Shown piece after piece: positions 54,384 through 64,000 of a DNA stretch of 64,000 nt. The notes under the pieces were generated by a model that saw nothing but the letters and a program-made list of their open reading frames with translations, ran no database searches and was not told where the DNA came from. How positions within the stretch are numbered: the first letter of the stretch is position 1; each line of letters starts with the position of its first letter. The position numbers and the translations under genes were made by a program. The stretch is from Artemisia argyi (Eukaryota; Streptophyta; Magnoliopsida; Asterales; Asteraceae), in contig CM060688.1 of assembly GCA_030686995.1 (NCBI GenBank), forward strand, positions 202,096,718 through 202,160,717, read 5' to 3'.

Positions 54384-54454
54384 CCTTATAATTTTAACAC
54401 CCTCCCTCAACCTTGTGCAGATCCTAAAACTCTTGTAAGAATATCTGCAACTTG
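54384..54454 (-). pseudogene. Decayed Copia, 3' end (copy 2)
   Basis: Duplicate of 23912-23981: RNase H C-terminus NQVADILTRVLGSAQG, stop, purine tract and LTR edge. Confidence 0.82.
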
Positions 54455-54599
54455 GTTTTTAGCAGCGTTGCAAAAATCGGCCAAGGCGACCGATAATCCG
54501 CGCCTAGGCGCTAGGTGGGGATTAGCCTCCCGGATTTTCACTAATCGGTTTGGTCAAAAATTGGTCAATATAACGATCGGATAAAAATTAGGCATAAAT

Positions 54600-54802
54600 T
54601 GTAATACCTAAAATTTTAAAAGCATGTAAAATGACCAAAATACCCCTAAGATTAAAAATTTGCATTAAAACATAAATAATACCAAATAAACCTTAAAAAT
54701 TGGAAATTTGGCAACATATGATCAAATAAATTGTGGATGAATAAAATTTGTCAATTGGTAAAAGTACAAATATATTTCCTGCCTAAAAATTAATTAAAGG
54801 TC

Positions 54803-54879
<77 letters not shown>

Positions 54880-57252
54880 AAATTAAAAGAGATAAAATTC
54901 AAATATAATTAGGAAACTTGTAAATTATCTTGATTAGGCCTTATCTCATAATATGTCAACCCAAGATAAGTACCCCACCCCTGCATATAAGGCTCCTACA
55001 CGTTTTCTTTTCCCTAAAACCATAAATCGACCCAAAGAAACTCAAACCGAACCCTAAAATTATCTAAAATCGATCCAAAGTATTCTGGTACTCCCAAGTA
55101 TTTTTCTTGGATGTGTTTCAAGCTTAAGAAGGTGAGGAAAATCGTAGCTAGGGCTGTGGTACCTTGATTCGATCGCTAGGAGTTTTTGGGTTTAATTTAT
55201 TCAAACCAAGAAGAAGGAATTGTTCTGCTCAATCCATTCGTCCAATAATCTTTCGGGTATTTTTCTAGCATCCTATATATCATATATAATCAGTATAAAA
55301 TGTTATAATCAAACTATGCATGAAAATATGATCATACGAATTTATATAAGCTAAAAATGCTAAAATTGACTAAAAAACTGTAATCAGTTCATGCGATTTT
55401 TTGAGTTTGTATATATTTTATTCTGGTCCTTTATACATCATATAACATTAGAAAAATACTTCTCATAATTTTTGACATATGGAAACTTAGTTTGGATTTT
55501 ATTTGTAATCGGTTTAATTAAGAAAAAGAAAATAAAAGAAAAAGAAATCGAAAAAGGTTAGGGTTAGGGTTTGATGAGTTTTGTTTAAAACCGATTGTAT
55601 ATAAAAAGTGAAAAGGTGTGTTTTGTAATTTTATAAACATAAGGATTATTTTTGTAAAGTATATTGGACCAGGGGTGAACTGAATAAAATATAACATGAG
55701 GGTGTTAGGTGTTAATTTTGTTACTAAAAGGGGTTAAATTGTAATTATATATATTTAATTAATCTGATTTGTATTTTGATTAAAATAAAAGGTCTATTTC
55801 AAAAATTATGAAAACCTAAGGGTTAATTCGTATATAATTTATTTGAGGGGCTAAAGGAGTAAGTTTAGTAATTAAAAGGATTTATTTGTAATTTCTATAA
55901 TTAAAAGGTATAAATTGTATTTATTTTTAATTAATGGGTTAAACTTGGAAATTATGAAAGTTAAGGGCCGAATTGAATAGTCTTGAACTTAAAGGGTATA
56001 AATTATAATTTACTAAAGTATATTGTTTAATTCCTAAAATATGAAAATAAATGGACTAATTTAGACAATATGTAAAACTTATGATATTTACATGTAAAAC
56101 CATATAATTTAATATAAGTATACTTTAAACCCTAAACTATAATAATTTAGTTCTAATAAACCCTAATTCCATAATAATGATTTATTTAAAGACTTAACCT
56201 AATTTTAATGTGAAAACTTACTAATTTGAGAAACTTACTATATATGGAAAGTTACTAAAAATGGAAAGTTGACTAAAAGGAGGAATTTAATTTAAGATAA
56301 AGTTATTAATAATAAGATGATCCTAATTTAGGTAAATATATTGATGAAGAAGTGAACTCTTCCCTTTCTGTGAATCTTTCCTTTGATCTCATTGCTTTGC
56401 TAAGGTACGGATATTCTGACCTTATTCTTAAGGTTTCCTTTGTAATATGAACCTTTGCTATGAACCTTCTGTTTTGAACCTCTGATATGATAAACTTTGC
56501 TATTTGAACTTTCTGATATGACAAATATGTTTTGAACCTTTATTATGAACCTTATGTTACCTGAGCTTCACTAGGCATGGGGGTTCCATGTCTGTGTCTG
56601 AGATGCACCTCTGACATGACTCTAGGGCAGTAGAGTGATGTTCTTCCATGTCCCTTTAATTGGTCTGCATGTGAATGGGTAGGGGCGTATGGATGCATCC
56701 TAGATCTGTTTCTGTTTCTGATATGATATGATATGATATGATATTCTCTGGTGAATGTGGCTGTGTGTGCAATACACGTCCTTCACAATTCTGGGAGCTA
56801 GCAACTCCACTTATGTGATTATGATATGATTATGATTTGTTCCGTCTGAGCTCAAGTTATTATTTTGGTTCTAATTTTGTTTATACAGGTGACTGTATAA
56901 ATTCCTTACCTAACCTATACACCACATTTACAAAATATTCGTTATGCCTAAATTATGTTTCCCAAATTATAACACTTGTACTTCAGCATTTATATTTCGT
57001 TTCATTTTGTTTTATATCTGTTCACTAGGCTTTTTTAAGCTCAGCCGCATTTCTTTTCACCGCGGCAGGTATTTAAGATAGCTTTTGGGATAGCTTTCTG
57101 AGATTGAGAGTAGAGCTGTGTTGAAAATTTTGACCATAGTCATTTAGAGTAAGTCATTTATGTAAGACTTCTGCTTTTGGTCTATTCTGTTTGTTCTGAT
57201 GTAACACAATATTATTGTGACATCTTTACCCTTATTGGGTTGGGGTGTTACA
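54600..57252 (+). repeat. Solo LTR (Gypsy-type), copy 2
   Basis: 2,653 bp with the same TAAAT target duplication as copy 1 (54595-54599 and 57253-57257). It differs mainly by a (TA)n expansion at about 54805-54872. Confidence 0.85.
54805..54872. repeat. (TA)n microsatellite, expanded in copy 2
   Basis: A TA run of more than 30 units where copy 1 has only a short interrupted run near 24335. Confidence 0.9.
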
Positions 57253-57507
57253 TAAATTGGCTAGATCAGACAAAAAATGGGATAAATCGACCAACTCGGT
57301 TACGGATAGAAATCGGCCAAGTCAGGCATACATTGGCTAAATAAAAAAAATTGGTTAAATCGGCCAAATCAGGCATATAGTTTAAAATTTTTATAATTAT
57401 ATATATACAAATTTTTATCCAATTAATCCCCGTCAAACCGATTAATCACTAGGCGGTACCCGGCCGCCCGACTAACACCTAGCGATTTTTGCAACCTTAG
57501 TTTTTAG

Positions 57508-57589
57508 ACTCCACTTTTTCAGTTTTTATCAACCCATATAATGATATACAACATTTTCCCTTACCAAATGCACATCAATGTCAAAATGT
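57508..57589 (-). pseudogene. Decayed Copia, RNase H middle segment (copy 2)
   Basis: Duplicate of 26974-27055, encoding HFDIDVHLVRE and LIKTEKVESKN on the minus strand. Confidence 0.8.
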
Positions 57590-57592
57590 TTA

Positions 57593-57940
57593 GGGCCCGT
57601 TTGGTTTGTAGATATGTTTAGGGTTAGGATTTGGATTTAGCTTTGAATTTGATTTGTGATTTGGATTTAGATTTGAGGTAGGAGAGAGAAAATATAATTT
57701 AAAAATATTTTATATATTAAAATATAAATAAAAAATTATTTATATTAATAATGAAGGATAAAAAAAAAGTAGTGAAGAAGAAAGCATTTGGGCTCAGTCT
57801 TGCCATAAAACCCCTATTTTTTGTAGATGGATAAATATTTTGGTTGTTTGTATAAACCAAAATACGAAAAATACAACCAAACAATTGATTTAAAGTTTCA
57901 AACCTAAAACCCAAGCAAACCCCTTAAACCAAACGGACCC
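57593..57940. mobile_element. Tourist-like (PIF/Harbinger) MITE, intact
   Basis: 348 bp, GGGCCCGTTTGGTTTG...ACCAAACGGACCC, flanked by TTA (57590-57592 and 57941-57943). It contains the unoccupied CCAAG target (57911-57915) used by the Athila-like element in copy 1. Confidence 0.87.
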
Positions 57941-57943
57941 TTA

Positions 57944-58765
57944 GTTTTTTCATGCAGGACTGGGTAGGCTGCAATTTGTATTGTGGACTTGTTCACACAA
58001 AACAAACTAATAAGAACCATATTATCAAAATTTAGATCCTTTAAAAATTTTAAAATCCACATTATCTCACAAGTAGCAGATGCCATTGCCCTATACTCAG
58101 CTTCTGATGAGGATTTAGACAATGTAGCCTACTTCTAACTCTTCCAAGATACCAAACACCCATTAACAAAACATAATACCCAGATACATACCTTCTAGTC
58201 ATGGGACACTTTGCCCGGTCTGAATCGGAATAAGAAATGACTTTAAAATCAGTTTTACATTTTGAAAAATCAATACCATTTCCAGGTGCAAGTTTCAAGT
58301 ACTTAAGCACTCTTAAACCAATATCAAAGTGTGACTGCAAAGGTTCATGCATATGTTGGATTAAGCAATGAACTGCATAAGATATATTTGGCCTTGTCAT
58401 GGTCAAATATATCAGTTTTCCCACAAGTTTTTGATAACTAGTAACATTTAACAAAAACTTATCACCATCAGACTCCTTATATGCCAAAATAATGTTTTCT
58501 GGCAAAGGAATCATAACTTGTCTGCAAGCCAGTAACCAATATTCATGAAATAATTCTAAACAATACTTTCTCTGGTTTAGACACAAACCAATTTGGTTTT
58601 CAAAACCTCAATTCCAAGAAAATATTTAACTCACCCAAATCTTTGATCTTAAATTTGTTTTTTAAGAATTTCTTAAAATTTTCAATCTCAGTTTCACTAT
58701 TACCAGTTATAATTAAATCATCAACATATACAAGGAAAAATAAAGAAACATAAATAAGACTTGTT
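57944..58765 (-). pseudogene. Decayed Copia, reverse transcriptase / RNase H (copy 2)
   Basis: Minus-strand pieces: LVYVDDLIITGNSETE with an intact YVDD, IKDLGELNIFL, LVGKLIYLTMTRPNISYAV, SYSDSDRAKCPMTRRYVSGY, then KSSSEAEYRAMA and PVLHEKTK. Frameshifts separate them. It joins the LINE at 58766. Confidence 0.9.
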
Positions 58766-59540
58766 AAAAAAACCCTAATTCTCTCTCTCTCTACTATGGG
58801 TGATTTTGGCAACTACCCTATCTCTTCACATCTGTTCGTTTAACCCATCCTCTTTGATTCTATAAACCTTATAACGTTCTTGTTTCTGTATGTTAATCAT
58901 TTGATTTTATCTTGTTAAGAAGTCCTTTATTTGGTGGCTGATCATTTAGGATTAAGGTTCTTGATTTTTTTTCTATGGTCTCATCTTAATTGCTGCAATG
59001 GTTCATTACTGCTCTTAATTTAATATTCTTGGATAATCATTATGATGGGTGCTGGTTAAGGATTGGTTCTTCTCGATGGCTAAACCCTAATTTATTTGGG
59101 ATTTGTTATTTTTTGAGTCGTCCGTTTGTTTTTGTATCCGTTGTTAATTGATTGCGGGTTGGAGAGTATGGAGGCTACTGGTTCATTGTCTAGTAACTTG
59201 GTTGCTAAGGATAAGAATGTTGATTATGCTACGTCTAATGGTAATGGCAGTAAGTCTTCATTTCCTTCCATATTTAAGGATAGTGTTCCAAAGAAATCGA
59301 TTCAAGTTACGGAGTTGAGGAATGATGAGCGTGTGGATGGTGTTGATGTTTCTATCCCATGGCAAGCTGTAGAGGAGGTTAGTACACGTTTTGCTAATCC
59401 ACTATATGGGTCCTTTATTGGTAAACGTCTTGTGTTTCCCATTATGGAAAATTATGTTAAAAATACTTGGGCTAATTTTGGTTTGGAACGCGTTATGCTT
59501 AGAAATGGTTTTTACTTTTTCTAATTTGCTAATAAGACAG
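58766..59540 (+). mobile_element. LINE (L1-type) 5' end, copy 2
   Basis: Duplicate of 42674-43449, with leader and the start of ORF1, again cut by LTR-like fragment X. Confidence 0.7.
59168..59524 (+). pseudogene. LINE ORF1 N-terminal part (DUF4283-like), copy 2
   Basis: ATG at 59168 (MEATGSLSSNL). Same FANPLYGSFIGKRLVFP and VKNTWANFGLERVMLRNG blocks as copy 1, with the same stop codon, which therefore predates the duplication. Confidence 0.8.
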
Positions 59541-59800
59541 TGTAAAAACTAGAAGGGAGGGGGGGGGGGGTTGAATAGTTTCACCGTTATTACTTACGTT
59601 TTAGAAATTTTACTTTACAAGTTGTGTTTATGAAAATGATTCGATTCGATCTTTAAGTGAAATCAACTCAACAATAAATACAAGCAATAACAAGTAAGTA
59701 AGTAAAGATAAAGAAAGGAAAGATCAAACCGGCACACGGAGATTTATAGTGGTTCGGCCACGAAGCTAACTCCTTCGCCCCTACTCCACTCCTCGAGTCT
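59541..59800 (+). repeat. LTR-like fragment X, copy 2
   Basis: Duplicate of 43450-43706, starting TGTAAAAACTAGAAGGGAGG. Confidence 0.45.
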
Positions 59801-60303
59801 TGTAACAACCGTAATTTTAGCAGGTCTGTTTGACTGATAGACTTGACTCGGTTGACGTTTGTTTGGTGTGTCGTAGGTGTTTGAAGTGATATAGGTGAGT
59901 TTTAGCACTAAATCCCTTTGCGTAAATGGTTGTTATTGTGATTTGGAAAGTATGGAATTTGGGAAAGTTAATTTTGATCGCCTTTGTTGTGTAGAAATGA
60001 CTTGTGAAGTTTTGGTATTTTTGTGTTTTTGCGTAACGAGTCTTCGTTCATGTATTTGAGCGTGAGCAAGTAACAAGGAGTTTGCTTTTGTGTGTTATAC
60101 ATTTATAAAGAGTGAAAATCAATTTTTGGAAACTATTTTGAAAATGATAATTTTCCGAGTCATCGCAAAAACTAAGGTTTATCGCGTAAGATGTTAGGAT
60201 TAACTATAGGTACTTAGAAAATATCAAAAGTATGAGGTTTTGAGTGTATTAAATTAATTTAATAAAAAAAATATAAAAAAATTATATAATTAAGGGGGCG
60301 GCC
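59801..60303 (+). repeat. LTR-like fragment Y, copy 2, first part
   Basis: Duplicate of 43707 to about 44212. The second part is at 63354-63499, beyond the solo LTR. Confidence 0.5.
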
Positions 60304-63300
60304 TGTCACACCCCCAAAATCGAGTCCAGCGAAAGCATACATGTAGCTGGGGTGTAACTCAATTGATATCACAACACTAGTTCAAAAATGGTTTGCACTT
60401 GAATCATTTAAAATAAAATTGTTTAACCAAAAGTATGAATTTACATCGTTTAAAGTAATGCGGAAGTAGGCCCTTAAAGTAGTTTAAAACGGTCCCCAAA
60501 TGATTAAATCAGAGTCTTCTATGACCATACCATGCCCTGCCAAAACCTCCAGTAGTGTGCCATAGCTTAAAACCTGAAAATACATGCTAAAGTGTCAACA
60601 CAATGGTTGGTGAGTTCATAGAGTTTGTGAAAAAGAATGTAATGCATATGGATGAAGTTGTCCCAGCAAAGGCATCGTAAATCCACTCAGTTCCAAGTCC
60701 CGCCATAAGAGACTTGTAACCTGTGTGTTTACAACCCACTGCCAAATGTAATAAGTTTGATACAAAAGCATTGTAATTCAGTAATAAGGCTGATGCAAAG
60801 GCATCGTAATTCAGTAGTAATAGTAGTGGAAAAGTATCGTAATTCCATAAGTAATTTTCGTATGTACAATAGCCACAAGTATAAAGTGAACCGACATAAA
60901 TGTCAAAAATGCTACATTGTCTCTTAAGCTCATGACCCCGAAGCTAGACTTTGTAATGCCCCAACAGAGTGTTTACCAGACACTCACTTGATAAGACATG
61001 AAATGCATTCGTCCCGTTGGAGCAACCCAAACACGAATGGAGGCGTCACCCTCAATAGATCTATTCACTCACTCTCGCTTAGTACTAAAATTAACGGTCC
61101 ATGATATTGAAAGGGGACTTGTTATGAAGTGGTAGTAAGGCAACTTAAGCAATGTATGGAATTTGTAATACTTGGGCATGTACAAAAATAGTTGCTGCAA
61201 TGTATTCTCCCCCATGGGATTTGAAATCGTATAAAAGTATAACACGAGTATTTAAGCATGTATCTCCCCCAAAGAGTTTGTAAAGTAATTAAACCAGTAA
61301 AAGTGGGGCTATGACTCACCTGATATGATGGTACCATGAACATGTAATGAGCTGAAAAACAAGGCGCGCACACTAGCCGCAACCTAATATGAATGATGAA
61401 CGATCTACTTTAGATCATGAAATGATGTTATGAATATCCATGCACATGTTCCTATACCACTCTACTCTTTGAAAAATACTTGTTGTTATCAAAAATATAC
61501 ATTTCCAAGACTTAGGAAAAATATGGCTATTAGAAAAATAAAGCTAGTTGCAATATATATACTTATATATATATCGTATGTATCAATGTTCGTGTTGAAA
61601 TCCTCGGGTTGAAATCCTTGAAATAACGCCTTGTAGTGATAAAAATATACTTGTAATAACTAATACTTCATTAGTTATAAAATTGGGTACTTGGTGTTAT
61701 TTTAGAAATCTAGAGTTACTACGTAGTTTTGGCGTTAATATTTATAAAAGCTGTCAAAATGAAATGAGTTTTGCCGATATTCAAACGTGAATATCTTTGT
61801 CGTTATAAGTCCGTTTTACTTGTTCTTTATATCCACGGTTACGTCTTAGTATGTAGTAATATATTTTGGAAAGCTTGGCTCCTCCGGGTTATGTCTAAAG
61901 CCTCTTTTTGTCCGATGAAAAACGTCCAACAGCATGTATTTTTCCGGAAAATAGTTTTCGTCAATAAACTTGCAAAAATCACAACTTCTTCGTTATAAAC
62001 TCTTTTTAATCCGTTCTTTCGCCTACGGATTCGTTTTTGAAAGTATTTTCTAAAAATTTTGCCAAAGTTTCCTTTGTGTTTACTGATTTTCCAGAATTTA
62101 CCAAAATGGGACAGAATGTTTAGATAGTTGTTACAAACCCATTTTTCATGTCCAAAACTAGTTTATACTTCAACCAAATCTCTTGCAAACACCACAAAAC
62201 TATACTAATCCTACCATACACCTTCTTAGGGTGCCATGGGTTCCTAATGACTAGTAATCAAGTTAATTTAACAAGGGAACACCTAAATCACAATCTAGGG
62301 TTTGTATGTTCAAAAAGTATACAAAAATAAAGTGGTATAACTAGTTTGTGCATGAAATTAAGCATGAATACCATAAGATACATATGTTAATTAGATGAAA
62401 ACATGAAAATAATTTTGAATACTCACTTTGAAATAATAGGTGGTGAGATGATTAGAAAACTTGGATTACTTGTGTTTTTGTGGTATGATTCTTGATTAGG
62501 ATGATGAAATGAACAACTTTGATGCTTTGTACTTTGAAAAACAATGGATGGATCATGTTTTCATGGTTTGGTCGTGGGTTTAGAGAAAGAGGTGAAGAAA
62601 AATGAGTTTTTGATTTTTGATCTAAGTATATATGTGTAAAAAGGTGTTTATGTATAAAAAAATCTAAATCAATGGCATTTTAGTAAATACTTGGTCAAGT
62701 TGACTAGATATTTTGAGGGGCGGGGGGGGGGGGGGGGGGGGGCTGCACATGTGTAAAAGTGAATGAGTATGTAGTAAGCTTGGTGTTATCTGGTTCACGG
62801 AGTCGGTTTTGGTTCCGCTAATCGCTAAACGTAAAGTTTTAAATCGCGAAACGTAAATTCGGGTATCGTAAAAATATGAAACTTGAAAGAATGACTAAAC
62901 TTGTCAAAATACTCCATAATAAAATATAAAATGAATGGTAAGTTCCATCGGGTTGCTTAAACGCTGTTAAAACTGGAAACGCGGGTTAAAAACGCGTAAT
63001 TCGCGTAAAACGCTGAACTGAAAAACGTAAAATTCCAAAACTTTTAGAATTGTCGTAAAATGAAAGAAAATCATATTTTTGTTGTTTATATTGTTTTATG
63101 GACATATCGGGGTGCCGGAAGGACGTTTAAACGTGAATGTAAATCTCGGACACGGCTTCGTGATTTTTGCAGAAATGATCCGACGAGCGCCAAACTCTCG
63201 GATTACCGTTAAAATAGTTTAACTTATGAGAATATGAAATAAAAATTTCGGACATGAATAGTGTTTTGTGAATAGTAAAAATGAATAGTAACTTCCGAGA

Positions 63301-63353
63301 TAAAAATTGGAATTTCGACGTTTGAAACAGGACATGAAATTACGAGTTGTGAC
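60304..63353 (-). repeat. Solo LTR (Gypsy-type), only in copy 2
   Basis: TGTCACACCCCC...GTTGTGAC, 3,050 bp, so on the minus strand it ends GGGGGTGTGACA. It interrupts fragment Y between bases that are adjacent in copy 1 (about 44212). I find no 5-bp target duplication and the last base of the terminus appears changed. It holds a 21-base G run. Open frames within it show no protein motif. Confidence 0.72.
62722..62742 (+). repeat. G21 homopolymer
   Basis: 21 consecutive G, preceded by GGGGC. It could form a quadruplex, and its length is prone to sequencing error. Confidence 0.9.
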
Positions 63354-63499
63354 TTATGGGTCAAATGGGGGAAAGGAAAACCCAATTTGAGTCCAAATAT
63401 TACTCTTAGGCCCAAGGATTATCCATAATTAATATAAATACAAAACCAAAGTTCCCAAAGCTTCTTTTCCTGCAATTTTGGTCGAACACAAGGAGAAGA
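63354..63499 (+). repeat. LTR-like fragment Y, copy 2, second part
   Basis: Duplicate of about 44214-44358, including the TATA-like ATTAATATAAATAC. Confidence 0.5.
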
Positions 63500-64000
63500 T
63501 GTAACACCCCCAAAATTCGTACAACGGAAGACTTACAAGCTTTCGGGGTGCTACTTGGATTGGTATACACAACACAAGTATAGCTAACTTGAAAGGAAAT
63601 TTTTATTAAATAAACATTTCAAATTTTAGTTTGAAAGTTTACAAATAGTTAAAAATATAATAGATACGGCCCAAAAGGTTTATAAGATTGGTCCCCAAAA
63701 CAGTATCAGAGTATTTGTCGATCCATCGTCCATGCCAGTATGCCAAGCCTTCAATAGTGATCATCCGCATGCATTATCCTATTCGCCTGAGAAAAACATG
63801 CTTAAAAGGTTAGCTTTTGCTGGTGAGTTCATAGGTTTAAAATGAAAATAATAGTGGACCTGAAGAGTAAGCGCTATGTGAGTCTAGAAGGCATAGATAA
63901 GCATTCCAATCATCAACACAAATCACAATCATAATAGCTTTCTTATCTTAGAAAAGATAAGTGGTCAAACTGAGCGGGCCCCTCTGGCGGTCACTAGATA
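63500..64000 (-). repeat. LTR-like fragment Z, copy 2, cut by window end
   Basis: Duplicate of 44359 to about 44860, starting TGTAACACCCCCAAAATTCG. Confidence 0.5.

Larger units (their letters stand above)
54463..57499. mobile_element. hAT-type MITE carrying a solo LTR, copy 2
   Basis: CAGCGTTGCAAAAATCG...CGATTTTTGCAACCTTA with the 8-bp duplication GTTTTTAG on both sides. The left end here (CAGCG) is closer to a typical hAT end than in copy 1 (CAGCA). Confidence 0.87.
52379..64000. repeat. Segmental duplication, copy 2
   Basis: Matches 21737-27381 and 41819 to about 44860. It lacks the Athila-like element, has its own solo LTR at 60304-63353, and runs off the window. Divergence is a few percent by eye, except a stretch at about 55642-56724 that is identical to 25128-26210. 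Confidence 0.88.

Noticed and set aside
61122..62330. Several short frames inside the solo LTR at 60304-63353
   Set aside because: Short, in random phases, no motifs; expected by chance in a 3 kb LTR.

Overview
The window is AT-rich plant nuclear DNA. It holds one complete multi-exon host gene, one broken host gene, and otherwise stacked transposable elements. The transposon families and the accessory reading frames of the large Copia element recall Asteraceae (daisy family) genomes; that placement is from memory of family resemblance and was not searched.

Layout. (1) 685-17909: a short-LTR, Ale-like Copia element on the minus strand. It has no gag, and its reverse transcriptase/RNase H region is split by a complete 12.6 kb SIRE-like Copia element (1385-13998, minus) with perfect 5-bp target duplications. 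The SIRE-like element has gag, pol and, between pol and the 3' LTR, a long accessory gene with its own TATA box and polyadenylation signal. A palindromic MITE sits inside one LTR of the Ale-like element. (2) 18088-18494: remains of an F-box gene. (3) 19326-21932 (minus): a five-exon gene for a PEP mutase / isocitrate lyase superfamily enzyme, apparently intact.

(4) 21737 to about 52378 is the first copy, and 52379 to beyond 64000 the second copy, of a duplicated segment that starts inside intron 1 of that enzyme gene. The second copy therefore carries only exon 1 and the promoter. Both copies hold the same nested stack: a decayed Copia with a Mutator-like foldback, a hAT MITE (itself carrying a 2.6 kb solo LTR), a Tourist-like MITE and the 5' end of a LINE, followed by three LTR fragments inserted into one another. 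Only copy 1 received a 14.4 kb Athila-like Gypsy element (27382-41818), and copy 2 preserves its exact empty site. Only copy 2 carries a 3.05 kb solo LTR (60304-63353).

(5) Between the copies (45211-52378) lie a Copia/LARD-type LTR, a Helitron with 212-bp tandem repeats, several foldback MITEs and an inverted, truncated relative of the solo LTR that ends exactly at the duplication junction.

How the parts act together: the enzyme gene is the only likely functional host gene. The autonomous-type elements (SIRE-like, Athila-like) carry few breaks and look recent; the rest are fragments or non-autonomous. The most unusual items are the accessory gene of the SIRE-like element, the base-resolved tandem duplication with a probable gene-conversion tract, and the gag-less Copia whose LTRs are identical although its reading frame is broken. 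All boundaries were read by eye; no alignment or database search was run.
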